Notes under the pieces: model-generated | Databases searched by the model: none | Told to the model about the DNA's origin: nothing | What the model saw: only the letters and a program-made list of their open reading frames with translations | Source of the DNA: Ahaetulla prasina | Lineage: Eukaryota > Chordata > Lepidosauria > Squamata > Colubridae | Direction: 5' to 3' | Assembly (NCBI RefSeq): GCF_028640845.1 | Contig: NC_080546.1 | Coordinates: 29,099,020 to 29,163,019, forward strand | DNA: 64,000 nucleotides | Shown: one piece after another, positions 35,571-46,557 of the stretch | How the letters are laid out: each line of letters begins with the position of its first letter | How positions within the stretch are numbered: position 1 is the stretch's first letter | Made by a program: the position numbers and the translations under genes

Positions 35571-35867
35571 CACAGGTGGGTTTCAGCAGGTTCTGACCAG
35601 TTCTGGAGAACTGGTAGCGGAAATTTTGAGTAGTTCAGAGAATTGGTAAATACCACTTCTGACTGGCCCCGCCCCTATCCTCTGCCTCCCAATTCCCATC
35701 TGAACAGGAGGAAATGGGAATTTTGCAGTAACCTTCCGGGGTGGGAATGGTGATTTTACAATATCCTTCCCCTGCCCTGCCCACCAAGCCATGCCCACCA
35801 AGCCATACCACACCCACCAAGCCACGCCCACAGAAGCGGTAGTAAAAAAATTTGAAACCCACCACTG
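35571..35867. mobile_element. hAT-type element, long form, reversed
   Basis: Perfect ATTCAATC duplications at 35563-35570 and 35868-35875 flank ends CACAGGTGGGTTTCAGC and GAAACCCACCACTG. The interior has CCAAGCCA(C/T)GCCCAC repeats. Confidence 0.8.
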
Positions 35868-36641
35868 ATTCAATCTGATCGCCTTCTGATATGTAGTACA
35901 ATAATCTTATCATGGAGGTGAAGGGGCTTGAAACCCAATAGATTTGGAGAATGATACCATGGATCAGTGGGAACTAAAATAGTAGAAGGTTTGCTTTGCA
36001 AGTCTTAAGTAGAAGGCGAGGCTACAAAGTAGATGTTGAACATCTGCAGGGCTGCCTATGGAAGCCAGATTCTGCCCTTACAGTCTGAATAATTATAGAA
36101 CACCTGATAATGGTTCCTACATACTGCAAAATACAGAAGGAGAGGGTTTGAAAATACACATTCTCTATGAGGATCCCCCCAAGGAATAGCTTATGTCCAA
36201 GGCAAGGGCTTCCTCTCCCCCCCCCCATTTCTCTCCTTACCACTTTCCAGAAAATGGCTGTTTTGGAATACTTTTAGTCCTAATTGGTAGGAAACACAGG
36301 CATCGTAGGTGATTTTCTAATTGTTAATAAAATATTTAATATAATTGTTATAGTCCTATATTTCTATGGCTTCATTGCTGCAGTGTCTCATTTCTGTTCC
36401 TCTCTTTCTACTACCTAGGATCTTTTAAGATTGCAAGCAGTTTAAAACTCGTATAAATATTCAGTCTTTATGACCGGAAACAATCTGTGTAGGGGAGGCG
36501 GGGAGTTTTAAAGATGTGGTTTAATATTTTTGTTCACAGGTAACCTGCGAAATAGCATTGACTGAAAGTGGTTAAGAACTACTCAGTTTCCAAAGATCCT
36601 GGATTCTTCAATTGCTTGTTTATACCTAAGTACAATTGTAT

Positions 36642-36762
36642 CAGGGGTCTCCAACCTTGGGCACTTTAAGCCTGGCGGACTTCAACTCCCAGAATCCCCC
36701 ATCCAGCAAAGCTGGGAGTTGAAGTCCTCCAGGCTTAAAGTGCCCAAGGTTGGAGACCCCTG
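36642..36762. mobile_element. Palindromic hAT-type MITE
   Basis: The ends CAGGGGTCTCCAACC and GGTTGGAGACCCCTG are exact inverted repeats. Flanks AATTGTAT and ATTTATAT match 6 of 8. Confidence 0.75.
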
Positions 36763-37051
36763 ATTTATATCACCTCAGATTAATATATCAGTTAGAGCCT
36801 GTCGTTACAACCCCAGGCAGCATACATAATGCTTCTGCCTACTTTAATGTGTTTCTCACAACAATGAATCCTTATAAGGTTGTTGTTTCTCACAACGATC
36901 CCATGCGATGGTTTAGGATGTGAAAGTGTGACTGGCCCAAAGTCACCTTGCTCCATCCTGAACTCAGGGTTTTCCAGTTTCTATTCCAGTTTCTATTCCA
37001 ATGGACAAATTTTGATGGCATATTATGGTTGCCATTGTAGAAAGTTAGCAC

Positions 37052-37373
37052 CAGTGGTGGGATTCAAAAAAGTTCTGTGGGCATGGCTTGGTGGGCATGG
37101 CATGGCTTGTTGGGCGTGGCATGGGAAGGATACTGTACAATCTCCATTCCCACCCCACTCCACGGGAAGGATACTGTAAAATCTCCACTCCACCCCACTC
37201 CACGGGAAGGATATTGCAAAAGCCCTATCTCTTCCCGATCAGCTGGGACTTGGGAGGCAGAGAATAGAGGGGGCGGGGCCAGTCAGAGGTGGTATTTATA
37301 TTTTTCCGAACTACTCAAAATTTCCACTACCGGTTCTCCAGAACTGGTCAGAACCTGCTGAAACCCACCTCTG
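37052..37373. mobile_element. hAT-type element, long form, with internal tandem units
   Basis: Perfect GTTAGCAC duplications at 37044-37051 and 37374-37381. The left end is CAGTGGTGGGATTCA. The interior has three imperfect tandem units of about 40 bp built on GGGAAGGATA(C/T)TG. Confidence 0.85.
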
Positions 37374-37506
37374 GTTAGCACCCACCCCCCTCTCCTAGAA
37401 GAATGAAATATTTTGAGAAGTATTAAAAAGGCAGAATATTATATTTCCCTGGATAAGAAATTGAGAAATATGTTCTTGGAGACAGAAAACAGACCCCACC
37501 TTTCTT

Positions 37507-37953
37507 GATGGCCCTCAACAGATGTCAGCACTTAAGAGATAAAGAGCTTATTGAGACCTAGGTAGCTCTATTCCAAAGCAAATTCCCTGCAGCAAGATCT
37601 GAACAAAGGTAGGATTAGCCCGCAGCCACAATAGGAATTGCCCAACAAGCCCCTTCATTGCATCAGCAGACCAAGCTTAAACTAAGCTTGGCTCAGACAA
37701 TCTATAGAGCCAGCTATGACTCCCTACAACAGCCAATAGAGTACATGTTCTTGCACAGGAACAGGAAGTTCAAGTGCAAAGGCCAAGGGAAGGTATAAAA
37801 ACCCCACATTCTCAACTCCATATGGTCAGCTGCATCAGGATCATGTGCCTGATGGTTCTGCTTCATCATTAAACCATCTTTCCAACCAGCCTCCATGTTT
37901 CCAGTGTCTTTCTCCAAGCTTGGAACTGAAGCAGATGGATATTTCTTCCAACA
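37507..37953 (+). mobile_element. Possible solo LTR, class unknown
   Basis: Starts TGATGGCCCTC and ends ...CTTCCAACA. It has a clear TATA box GGTATAAAAACCCC at about 37794, an ATTAAA signal and a pyrimidine-rich 3' part, in LTR order. The 5-bp flanks do not match convincingly, so the edges are provisional. Confidence 0.4.
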
Positions 37954-39285
37954 TCATCTTAACTTTCTTGACCACGCCCTATGGACACCCCTCCTCCACT
38001 CTTTTCAGTGGAGAAAAGCAATGAAGAAAAAAAAAACATATATTGACATAGGAGTCAAGGAGAGAAAAAAAGTGGAAGTTTTTCTCCTGTACCTCTTGGG
38101 ATCTTAAAGAGGTTCTGCTTACAATCATAGATACAATCCGACACACTGCTATTTGTAATTAAGTTAATACAATTTAAAGAGAAACATGCTCTTTTTAATG
38201 TGGCAAACTCCATCGCTCCAACTAACTTTATTCAATATAATCCAGGCTTACACGGTGTAATCCAGACAATTTTACTACCATGCAAATCTTGTTCATTGTT
38301 AAACAGGCTGAAAAATTGGCCCATTTATGGCAGGATGTTCTCAGATGTCATCGCTTGACAGAACTAATTTAACTCTGGAGCCTGCTTTGGTCCCGTTATT
38401 TGATTCTCAGTTCAGAGAAGCATTTTAAATGAGAGACATAAAAGACAATCCCTTGCTTCCCAAATGTGTGTACTACTTCCCTGTGTCAGATTTACAACAT
38501 ACGGAGGTAGAAAACCTTTTTGGCAGCACATGATTAGTTTCTGGCATCTTTGCAGAATGCTGGGGTAGCTGACCTTGCAATTCCTGCTCCATTATATATA
38601 TATATTTTCCCTTAACACAAAAGAGAGATCAGATGCACAGCTGCTGTGAATTAGCAGAGATCTCTTGAAGAGCCTGCCTTTAGTGTATTTTTTCAATCAC
38701 TTATTCTCCCTCCTGGAGGAAGGCATCTGTATGAACTTCCAAACACATTATTGCTAGGTAATAGATAATTATGAGACAACTAGGAGTGAAGGGCAACATC
38801 AAGATGACAAAAGGGGAGTCACAATTGCTGACTCCAACAGTCATTACCTTAAGATTGTTAATTCAGAATTGGCTGTGCCTCCAGTTTATTTAGAGTTCAG
38901 CACAATCCTGTGTCTAGGAAAGCAACTTCCAAAATTTTCTTTGGCTTCCCTATTTATTTATTTTTTTCACAGCTGAGAAAAAGAAACCATCTAAAACTTG
39001 GTCTTCTTAGTTTGACTGTAAGCTCCCACTGGTAGCTGCTGTCTAGATTCTCCAGCTTTGGCTCTCGTCTTGCAAATGCTGATAGTTGTTTAATAAGGAG
39101 TTTATGTAGTCCCTTTTCCATAAGTCTGAAAGCAGTTTACAAAGAGGAAGAAAATACAAGCACTAAAATTGGGAGTAAACAATATCCTAGCTATGTGGTC
39201 ACTAGCAATTGAAAATGGCTTGATAGCTAATAATGACTATTATGAAGTATGGAATAAAATGTACAGTTGGCTCGAAAATAGAAAC
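37954..39285. other. Flanking DNA left of gypsy copy 1, nothing recognised
   Basis: No repeat termini or coding signal. On the right of the element, 43838-44074 and 44280-44555 are also empty. Confidence 0.45.
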
Positions 39286-39290
39286 CAAAC

Positions 39291-39468
39291 TGTTATGTAT
39301 CTTTAAATATTTAGGCGGGAAACAAGCACGTTGCTGATTGGTTGAAGCCGCCGGTTAAACAGTATATAAAGGGTTGTTTTTCCCCAGCCAGGTTGCTGGG
39401 TTCACCATATATTAAAGAGCTGTTGTCACTACCCTGGTCTCCAGCCTCGTTACTTCCCGAACTTAACA
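39291..39468 (+). repeat. 5' LTR of gypsy copy 1
   Basis: 178 bp, TGTTATG...CTTAACA. TATATAAA at 39363-39370 and ATTAAA at about 39410 are the likely promoter and polyadenylation signals. I read no difference from the 3' LTR. Confidence 0.95.
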
Positions 39469-39469
39469 C

Positions 39470-39487
39470 TGGCGACGAAGGTGGGAT
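39470..39487 (+). promoter_or_regulatory. Primer-binding site of gypsy copy 1
   Basis: TGGCGACGAAGGTGGGAT lies one base after the LTR. The TGG start pairs with a tRNA CCA end, and the GGGATTTCGA-like continuation resembles a T-arm complement. The tRNA is not identified. Confidence 0.65.
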
Positions 39488-39565
39488 TTCGAGGCTAAAG
39501 AGCACCAGAACCGAGCTGAAGCACGAAAGAACCGAACCCAGCAAACACAGGGCAGAAAAGCGGAG

Positions 39566-40300
39566 ATGGCCAGTTACACTCCGCCCGCACCGTTTGACCC
39601 AGCTAAAGAGAAATGGGGAACGTATATGACCCGTTTCGAAAGCTTTCTAGAAGCCAACGAACTGCAAGGAGTTCCAGACAACCGCAAAAGGGCATACTTC
39701 TTGAGCCACTGCGGTCCCGAGGTCATCGACATCGCGGAAGCCCTGGCAGAGCCAACGCCGTTACAATCGGTATCATGGCAAACTCTGCAAACCCTCCTAA
39801 AAAACCATTTCGCGCCAACACCGTCCAAATACGTGCGGCGTTTTGAATTGGAGGCGCCGACAGTCAGAGGCGAATCCATCGGCGACTACATGGCCGCCCT
39901 GAAAGCCTCCAAAGACTGCGGGTACCGAGACCTGGACGAGGTGCTGCTGGAGCAACTCATCAGGGGGGTCCGAGACATGCGTTTGCGGAGGCGGCTGCTA
40001 TCAAAGAGCAATCTGACGCTGGCAAACGCCCTGGACGAAGCCAGAGCGCATGAAATGTCCACCCAAGCGGCGGAGACACTGCAAAAGCCTCTCACGCCAA
40101 AGGCGAGCACAAAGTCAACCCCGTGCACCAAGAAGAGATTCAGACCGAATCCGACGGTGAGGATGAGGAAGGGTCTGCCGAACCGAGAAACGCGCAAAGA
40201 GGACCGGACGAATGCGGAAGTTGCGGGGGTCAACACCAGCGCCAACGCTGCAAGTTTAAGGACGCAATATGTCGGCGGTGCGAGAAGAAAGGGCACCTAG
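39566..40300 (+). pseudogene. gag of gypsy copy 1, N-terminal part
   Basis: The frame opens with ATG in a MASYTPPAPFDPAKEKW context and covers the capsid-like region (RRFELEAPTVRGESIGDYMAA, then a Leu-rich block). In the last part (after about 40100) the true gag frame continues in another frame, which holds the zinc knuckle; the end of this 244-residue frame is therefore read-through of a frameshift. Capsid-like Gag would assemble particles in the cytoplasm. The frame break lies in a short acidic linker. Confidence 0.75.
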
Positions 40301-40893
40301 CTCAAGTCTGTCGAGCTCCCCAACCTTCCCGCCGAAAATTCAAATCGGCCAATCAGAGCGCGGGATCGGCAAGGCGACCCGCGATTGGCTCAAACAAAAA
40401 AGGCGCGGATTCAAACCAAACAACGGTGGTCATAGGCCGCGCCTCAACCCGAGTGGAGAAGAAGATCTTCACCAAACCCAAAATAGAAGGAGTCCGGTGC
40501 CGACTCGAAGTGGACACCGGGTCAGCGATCACCATCATGTCCTGGGACACTTTGGCGAAGTCACTGCCGTCAGTCGCGAAGCGCCACCTGCAAACACAAC
40601 GGCTACGAGTCCACGACTACCAAGGGAATCGCATCCCTGTTCGAGGGACCACCTCCGTCCGAGTCGAGTACGGACCACACAAGAAGACCCTACCCATCAC
40701 GATCGTCGAAGGGACCCTGCCTAGTTTGTTGGGACTAGACTGGTTTCGTGCACTGGGCATGCGAGTGACTGGCATCTACAGAAGTGACTGTAACCTGAAA
40801 GACATACTCATGAACGAGTTCGAAGATGTCTTCAAGGACTGCCTGGGCAACTACAAGGGGACCCCTATTTCCTTCAACTTAGACCCCAGGTAG
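40123..40893 (+). pseudogene. gag C-terminus, protease and start of RT, gypsy copy 1
   Basis: This frame starts in an acidic linker (about residues 1-25), then has two zinc-knuckle-like Cys clusters with CRRCEKKGHLAQVC (CCHC), then an aspartic protease with VDTGSA (Asp at 40513) and LLGLDWF, then the N-terminal RT edge with FEDVF. It stops at 40893 in Asn-Leu-Asp-Pro-Arg-stop, one base out of frame with the downstream polymerase. The same base configuration is present in copy 2. The CCHC binds RNA; the protease would process Gag-Pol. Confidence 0.8.
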
Positions 40894-41660
40894 CCCCCAT
40901 TAGGTTAAAGGCAAGGAGAGTCCTTTGCCCTAAAACCAAAATTGACAAGGAGCTAGATAAGCTCATAAATCAGGGATTTTGGTGCCAGTCGATCACGCAG
41001 TGGGAGACGCCAATCGTCACCCCAGTAAAACCAGATGGGTCAATTAGAATCTGCGCTGACTACAAGGCGACGCTAAACAAAGCCTTACAGAAAAGCGCTT
41101 ACCCAGTTCCGTGGTGCAACACTTGCTGCACTCTTTGGGGCAAGGGCAAGCCTTTGCAAAGTTAGCCGTGGCCCACGCCTCCCAACAGCTGCCCGTAACC
41201 GCCAACCCAGCCGAAGCACATACGATTGTAACTCACAGGGGGGCCTTCAAGTGTACCCGATTACAATTTGGGGTGAGTGTGGCACCAGGGCTGTTCCAAA
41301 ACTTAATGGAACGACTTCTGCAAGGGCTCCCAGGGGTAGTTCCCTACTTCGATGATGTATTAATATCAGGGAAAACATGGAGGAATTGGGGAGCGTTTGA
41401 AAAGTTCTGGGCATTTTCGGTCAGCGGACTAAAGGTTAAAGTGAACAAATGCCAGATAGGGGTAGAATCCGTCGAATTCTTGGGCTACCGAATAGACAAG
41501 AAAGGAATTCACCCCACTGAGAGCAAGGTCAAGGCAATCAGAAAGGCTCCAGCGCCCAAAAACAAAACAGAGCTACAGGCATTCCTGGGGCTAGTGAATT
41601 TTACGCGGTTTTTAAAAACAAAGCGACCGTTGCTGAACCGCTGCATAAACTTCTAGGAAA
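40894..41660 (+). pseudogene. Reverse transcriptase, gypsy copy 1
   Basis: The longest open part is 41111-41656. Motif B-like LQFGVSVAPGLFQNLMERLL and the catalytic YFDDVL (Y at 41345) are intact. The motif A region reads KLAVAHAS where copy 2 has KLDLAQAY, so the catalytic Asp is Ala (codon 41165-41167). The N-terminal third (about 40900-41100) is in another frame, and a frame break after KTKRP near 41640 cuts off the connection domain. Confidence 0.8.
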
Positions 41661-42330
41661 AATACTGTTTGGTCTTGGGGAAAGTCGGAAAGTAGGGCAA
41701 GCAGTAAAAACCTGCTCTCGGCGATAGCCTGCTCATCCAGTACCATAGCGATTGCCCTTAGTGCTGGTTTGCGATGCCTCCCCTTACGGGTGGGGCTGTG
41801 CTCAGCCACAGACTCCCAAACGGCACAGAAGCCCCTATAGCTTCTACTCCAGAACGATGTCCTCCCAGAGAGGAACTATAGCCAGTTAGATAAGGAAGCG
41901 CTAGCAATTGTGTCAGGGGTAAAAAAGTTTCACGAATATCTGTTTGGGCGAGACTTTGAAATTGTGACTGACCACAGACCGCTGTTAGGAATACTGGCTG
42001 GCGACCGCCCAACGCCTGTGGCACTTTCGCCACGTTTGACTCGTTGGACTATTTTCTTAGCCGCTTACTCTTACAAGCTGCAGCATCGACCAGGAAAAGA
42101 AGTGGGGCATGCGGACGCGTTAAGCAGATGCCCACTACCAGGGGCGATCGAAGACCCCACTCCGGGGACGCCCATCCTCCTTATTGACTCTTTGGACTCT
42201 GGCCCAGTCACATCTAAGGAAGTGGCTCGGGCATCATACCGGGACATTATGTTAAGGACTGTACTCGGTTGGGTACAAAGAGGGTGGCCCGCTGCGCGGC
42301 AGTTTAAAATTTGTTAAAAAACGTGATGAG
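41661..42330 (+). pseudogene. RNase H region, gypsy copy 1
   Basis: A VCDA-type block near 41767 and a later DHRPLLGILAGD block (frame 41910-42317) are the two recognisable RNase H landmarks. The stretch 41660-41909 changes frame several times. The domain would degrade the RNA strand of the RNA-DNA hybrid. Its catalytic acids cannot all be placed in one frame. Confidence 0.65.
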
Positions 42331-43602
42331 CTCTCGGCTCAAGGGGGGTGCCTGTTATGGGGTGATCGTGTGGTAATTCCGGATAAATTGAGGGGAAAGG
42401 TATTAGACCTCCTCCACGAGGGTCATCCAGGGATCGTAAGGATGAAGGGGCTGGCCAGAAGCTATGTGTGGTGGCCACTAATGGACTCAGAGATTGCTGA
42501 GAGGGTAGGGAAATGCCAGGCTTGCCAAGAGTCCAGACCTCTACCCCCAACGGCCCCAGTCAGGGAATGGGAAAAGCCCCAAGGGCCCTGGTCAAGAATC
42601 CACATTGATTTTGCTGGCCCTTTCCACGGCCAAACCTTCCTCGTGGTTGTCGATGCATTCTCTAAATGGCTGGAGATCATACTCATGAAATCCACCACGG
42701 CCGAGGCAGTAATCGCAGCCCTGCGCCACCTATTCGCAACCCACGGGTTGCCTGACACTCTGGTGTCCGACAACGGCCCGCACCACGGCAGCCCAGTTTG
42801 AGGAATACTTGGCAGAGGAGGGCATCCGACATGCCCTCTCTGCGCCTTTCCACCCTGGGCCGAATGGCCTTGCAGAGCGTCCCGTCCGGAGCGCTAAGGA
42901 GGCATTGTCCAGGCTCAAGCCAGGTGACTGGCAAACAAAGATAGATTTCTTCCTGGCCGTTCAGCACAGAACCCCAAGCACTGCTACAGGCAGAAGCCCA
43001 GCCGAATTATTGATGGGACGGAAACTCCGGTGCCCACTGGACCGTTTGAATCCCCATTACACACCAGAGAGTTACAAGGGGGAACTAGAAAAAACGAGGG
43101 AAATGGGCATAGCCGACCGAGTGTGGGCCCGCAACTATGGGGACGGCCCAAGTTGGCTCGCAGGACAAATCATAAAAGCAACCGGTCCAAAGTCATACTT
43201 GGTCGAGTTACAAGACAACCGAGTATGGAGGCGCCACATAGATCAGATAAGGAAACGAATAGCTGAGCAACCCGAGCCAAATGAGACAGATCATGACAAT
43301 TCCTTATTTGAACCCACAGCTGACCATAACCCGGGGGAGGCGCAAGACTTAGCTGAGGTCCCGGAGGTCCAGCGACGCCATCAGGTTCCCGAAGGAAACA
43401 ACAGGGAAATTACAAAGTAATCCAAGGCCGGATGGCCAAGAAAAAGAGTCTGCAGTAATCCAGGGCCTGATGGCCTAGAGAAAGAGCTGGGAGGAGAAAA
43501 AAGCCCCTCCGACCAGCTCAAAACACCACCCAGGACTGAACCGCGCAGGTCCGAAAGAATTAGGAGACGCCCAGGTTATTTGCGTGACTACGTCGAAAAA
43601 TA
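42331..43602 (+). pseudogene. Integrase, gypsy copy 1
   Basis: The zinc-binding HHCC region (HEGHPG..., CQACQ) and first core block (HIDFAGPF, Asp) lie in 42370-42801 along with VSDNGP (second Asp). The frame then breaks at 42779-42801 and resumes at 42809-43420 with the third core block (NGLAERPVRSAKE, Glu) and the C-terminal GPKSYLVEL module. The frame closes at 43420, whereas copy 2 reads on to a C-terminal RPGYLRDYVEK; the matching tail lies out of frame up to about 43602. The 42.79-kb break is at the same place in copy 2. Confidence 0.8.
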
Positions 43603-43641
43603 ACATGTAAATAATATGTAAATAGTGGTAAAGTGTTTTCT

Positions 43642-43654
43642 GGGAGGGGAGGAG
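43642..43654 (+). promoter_or_regulatory. Polypurine tract of gypsy copy 1
   Basis: GGGAGGGGAGGAG-type purine run immediately before the 3' LTR, the plus-strand primer site. Confidence 0.8.
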
Positions 43655-43832
43655 TGTTATGTATCTTTAAATATTTAGGCGGGAAACAAGCACGTTGCTG
43701 ATTGGTTGAAGCCGCCGGTTAAACAGTATATAAAGGGTTGTTTTTCCCCAGCCAGGTTGCTGGGTTCACCATATATTAAAGAGCTGTTGTCACTACCCTG
43801 GTCTCCAGCCTCGTTACTTCCCGAACTTAACA
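43655..43832 (+). repeat. 3' LTR of gypsy copy 1
   Basis: 178 bp, identical by eye to the 5' LTR, followed by the CAAAC duplication. Confidence 0.95.
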
Positions 43833-44074
43833 CAAACAAGGAATGTTTAACTTAGTACTGATGAAACCTAAATTGGAGTAATTAAACAACATTAAACAAA
43901 GAGATGTAAATGTAAATGAATATAAATCGGTAGACAAGAATAATGAATACTAATATATGTGTTAATATATACGTTGATGTAAGGTTATTGTACTACCATC
44001 GAGAAATAAATAGATATGATAGAATAGAGAACCACAAAAGCAAAATACATATGCCAATACAGAAAGCTGTAAAC

Positions 44075-44140
44075 AGGGGTCTCCAACTTTGACAACTTTA
44101 AGCCTGGAGGACTCCCAGAATTCCCCAGCCGGCTTTGCTA
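44075..44140. repeat. Fragment of palindromic hAT-type MITE
   Basis: CAGGGGTCTCCAACTTTGAC... is the left part of the family at 21824; the right arm is missing. It is followed by a T-rich run and ATAAAAATTATAAAAAG, possibly the tail of an L1-like LINE (about 44160-44275). Confidence 0.55.
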
Positions 44141-44859
44141 AATGACCTTAGATGGTAGGTATTGTTTGCTGTGTTTTGTTTTGTTTCTTTGTATTTGTGG
44201 TTGTTTTTTATGTTGTTTTTAAAGATAAAACTGTTTAATAAAAATTATAAAAAGAAAAAAAAAGAAAATGCCTTCATGGCACATAATCATAATTATGTGA
44301 TACCCCATATAATACCCAACTATCTATTTAATAGGCATCATAGATGCCATTAGATCCCAAATACCCAGAGTAGAAGAATCTGAAATGTAATGAGATTCAG
44401 AGTGTACCACACCTGAAGAAGAGCTACAGAAAAAGCATGTCAACATGTCCCCATATTCCCATATCGCTGACTTAAACGACATCGGGACCTTCAGTAAAAT
44501 ATCTTTCAGATCTCTGTTTAAGCATAAGCCAAATAATCTTTGGTTTAGGATTTCAGAAAATTTCAGATTTCATTTGCTACAGTCTGATTAGAATAAACTA
44601 TATGAAAGCTTCCAATATTTGAGGGGTTGTTACACAGAGAGGAGGGGGTCAATCTATTTTCCAAAGCACCTGGAGGCCAGACAAGGAATAATGGATGAAA
44701 ACTGACTAAGGAGAGATTCAGCCTAGAAATAAAGAGAAATGTTCTGACGGTGAGAACAATCAATCAATGGAACAGCTTGCCTTCAGAAGTTGTGGGTGGT
44801 TCATCACTGGAAGCTTTCAAGAAGAGACTGGACAGCCATCTGTCAGAAATGGTATAGGG

Positions 44860-45268
44860 CAGGGGTGTCAAACTCCCTGCCCACGGGCCAGATGCATTAT
44901 GTGATGGCCCCGCCCCAGTTTAGCGAAGGGGAAAAAAGTCCCAGTACGTCACGTGACGCCACTGTGTCGATGTGAGTTTGACACACAGGTGGGTTTCAGC
45001 AGGTTCTGACCGGTTCTGGAGAACTGGTCAGAACCAGAGAACCAGTAGCAGAAATTTTGAGTAGTTCGGAGAACCGGTAGTAAAAATTCTGACTGGCCTC
45101 ACCCCTATCCTAGCTGATCGGGAGGAAATGGGGATTTTGCAGTAACCTTCCCCTGGATTGGGGAGGGAATGGAGATTTTACAGTATCCTTCCCATGCCAC
45201 GCCCACCAAGCTATACCAGAGAACCAGTAGTAAAAATTTTGGAATCCCACCACTGGCTTGACACCCCG
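44860..45268. mobile_element. hAT-type element (CAGGGGTGTCAAAC family), outer
   Basis: Perfect GTATAGGG duplications at 44852-44859 and 45269-45276. The ends CAGGGGTGTCAAACTC and CTTGACACCCCG are inverted. A second hAT element sits inside it. Confidence 0.8.
44985..45256. mobile_element. hAT-type element (CAGGTGGGTTTCAGC form), inner
   Basis: The ends ACAGGTGGGTTTCAGC and GGAATCCCACCACTGG are imperfect inverted repeats. Flanks TTTGACAC (44977-44984) and CTTGACAC (45257-45264) match 7 of 8. Confidence 0.7.
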
Positions 45269-45419
45269 GTATAGGGTCTCCTGCTTGAGCAGGGGGTTGG
45301 ACTAGATGACCTACAAGGCTCCTTCCAACTCTGTTATTCTATTATTATTCTGTTCTAAAGTCTATATTATAGAACTCGTACTTAGCAGACTAAAATATGC
45401 TGTGTTTCTGTATTTATTT

Positions 45420-46557
45420 TATTTATTTTTTATTTATTTATCACATTTGTATACCGCCCTATCTCCCTAGGGACTCAGGGCAGTTCACAGGCAAGTAAAA
45501 AAGTACATATAAATACAGAATAAAATAACAGTTAAAAAACTTATTCTACATGGCCGAATTTTTAAAAAACAATATAAATAATAAAACCCATTAAAACCAA
45601 TATAAATTTAAAATCTAATCCAGTCCTGCGCAGATGAATAGATGTGTTTTAAGCTCGCGACGGAAGGTTCGGAGGTCCGGAAGTTGACGAAGTCCTGGGG
45701 GGAGTTCGTTCCAGAGGGTGGGAGCCCCCACAGAGAAGGCCCTTCCCCTGGGTGTCGCCAGACGGCACTGCCTAGCTGACGGCACCCTGAGGAGTCCCTC
45801 TCTGTGAGAGCGCACGGGTCGGTGAGAGGTATTCGGTAGCAGCAGGTGGTCCCGTAAATAGCCCGGCCCTATGCCATGGAGCGCTTTAAAGATCGTTACC
45901 AAGACCTTGAAGCGCACCCGGAAGGCCACAGGTAGCCAGTGCAGTCTGTGCAGGAGAGGTGTCACATGGGAGCCACGAGGGCAGCCGCATTCTGAACCAA
46001 CTGAAGCCTCCGGATGCCCCTCAAGGGGAGCCCCATGTAGAGACCATTGCAGTAATCCAGACGAGACGTCACGAGGGCATGAGTGACCGTGCATAGGGCA
46101 TCCCGGTCTAGAAAGGGGCGCAACTGGCGAACCAGGCGAACCTGGTAAAAAGCTCTCCTGGAGACGGCCGTCAAATGATCTTCAAAAGACAGCCGTTCAT
46201 CCAGGAGGACGCCCAAGTTGCGCACCCTCTCCATCGGGGCCAATGACTCGCCCCCAACAATCAGCCGTGGACTCAGCTGACTGTACCGGGATGCCGGCAT
46301 CCACAGCCACTCTGTCTTGGAGGGATTGAGCTTGAGCCTGTTTCTCCCCATCCAGTCCCATACGGCCTCCAAACACCGGGACAGCACTTCGATAGCTTCG
46401 TTGGGGTGGCCCGGTGTGGAAAAGTACAGCTGGGTGTCATCAGCGTACAGCTGGTACCTCACACCAAAGCCACTGATGATCTCACCCAGCAGCTTCATAT
46501 AGATGTTGAACAGAAGGGGCGAGAGAATCGACCCCTGCGGCACCCCACAAGTGAGTA
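45420..46557 (-). mobile_element. L2-type LINE, minus strand, 5'-truncated
   Basis: Frames at 45962-46567 and 45615-46094 contain [17 protein letters not shown] (motif B), [10 protein letters not shown] (catalytic; YADD on plus-strand positions 46436-46447), and a C-terminal LHWLPVAFRVRFK / WNELPPGLRQLPDLRTFRRE block. The 3' UTR ends at about 45420 with a TTTATTTA tail and a CCGCCCT-type stem. One frame break separates the two halves. L2 clade is assigned from these blocks. Confidence 0.8.

Larger units (their letters stand above)
39291..43832 (+). mobile_element. Ty3/gypsy LTR retrotransposon, copy 1
   Basis: This 4542-bp element has identical 178-bp LTRs and CAAAC target duplications at 39286-39290 and 43833-43837. 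The internal order gag, protease, reverse transcriptase, RNase H, integrase is that of Ty3/gypsy. There is no env. The C-terminal GPxSYxVEL block and overall resemblance to K02A2.6-type polyproteins suggest a Mag-like lineage; this is inference. The coding region is broken into several frames, and reverse transcriptase motif A lacks its catalytic Asp, so the copy cannot make its own enzymes as read. Confidence 0.95.
44556..45358 (+). mobile_element. CR1 LINE 3' part, split by nested hAT elements
   Basis: Degraded coding sequence ends in an AFKKRLDSHL-like block (44790-44850 region). After the insertion at 44860-45268 the CR1 3' UTR continues (GTATAGGGTCTCC..., GGGGTTGGACTAGATGACC) to the terminal TATTCTATTATTATTCTGTTCTA-type repeat. 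Confidence 0.75.

Noticed and set aside
36880..36950. Possible MIR/CORE-SINE fragment (GGCCCAAAGTCACC)
   Set aside because: The shared word is short and also occurs in Sauria SINEs; too little sequence to assign.
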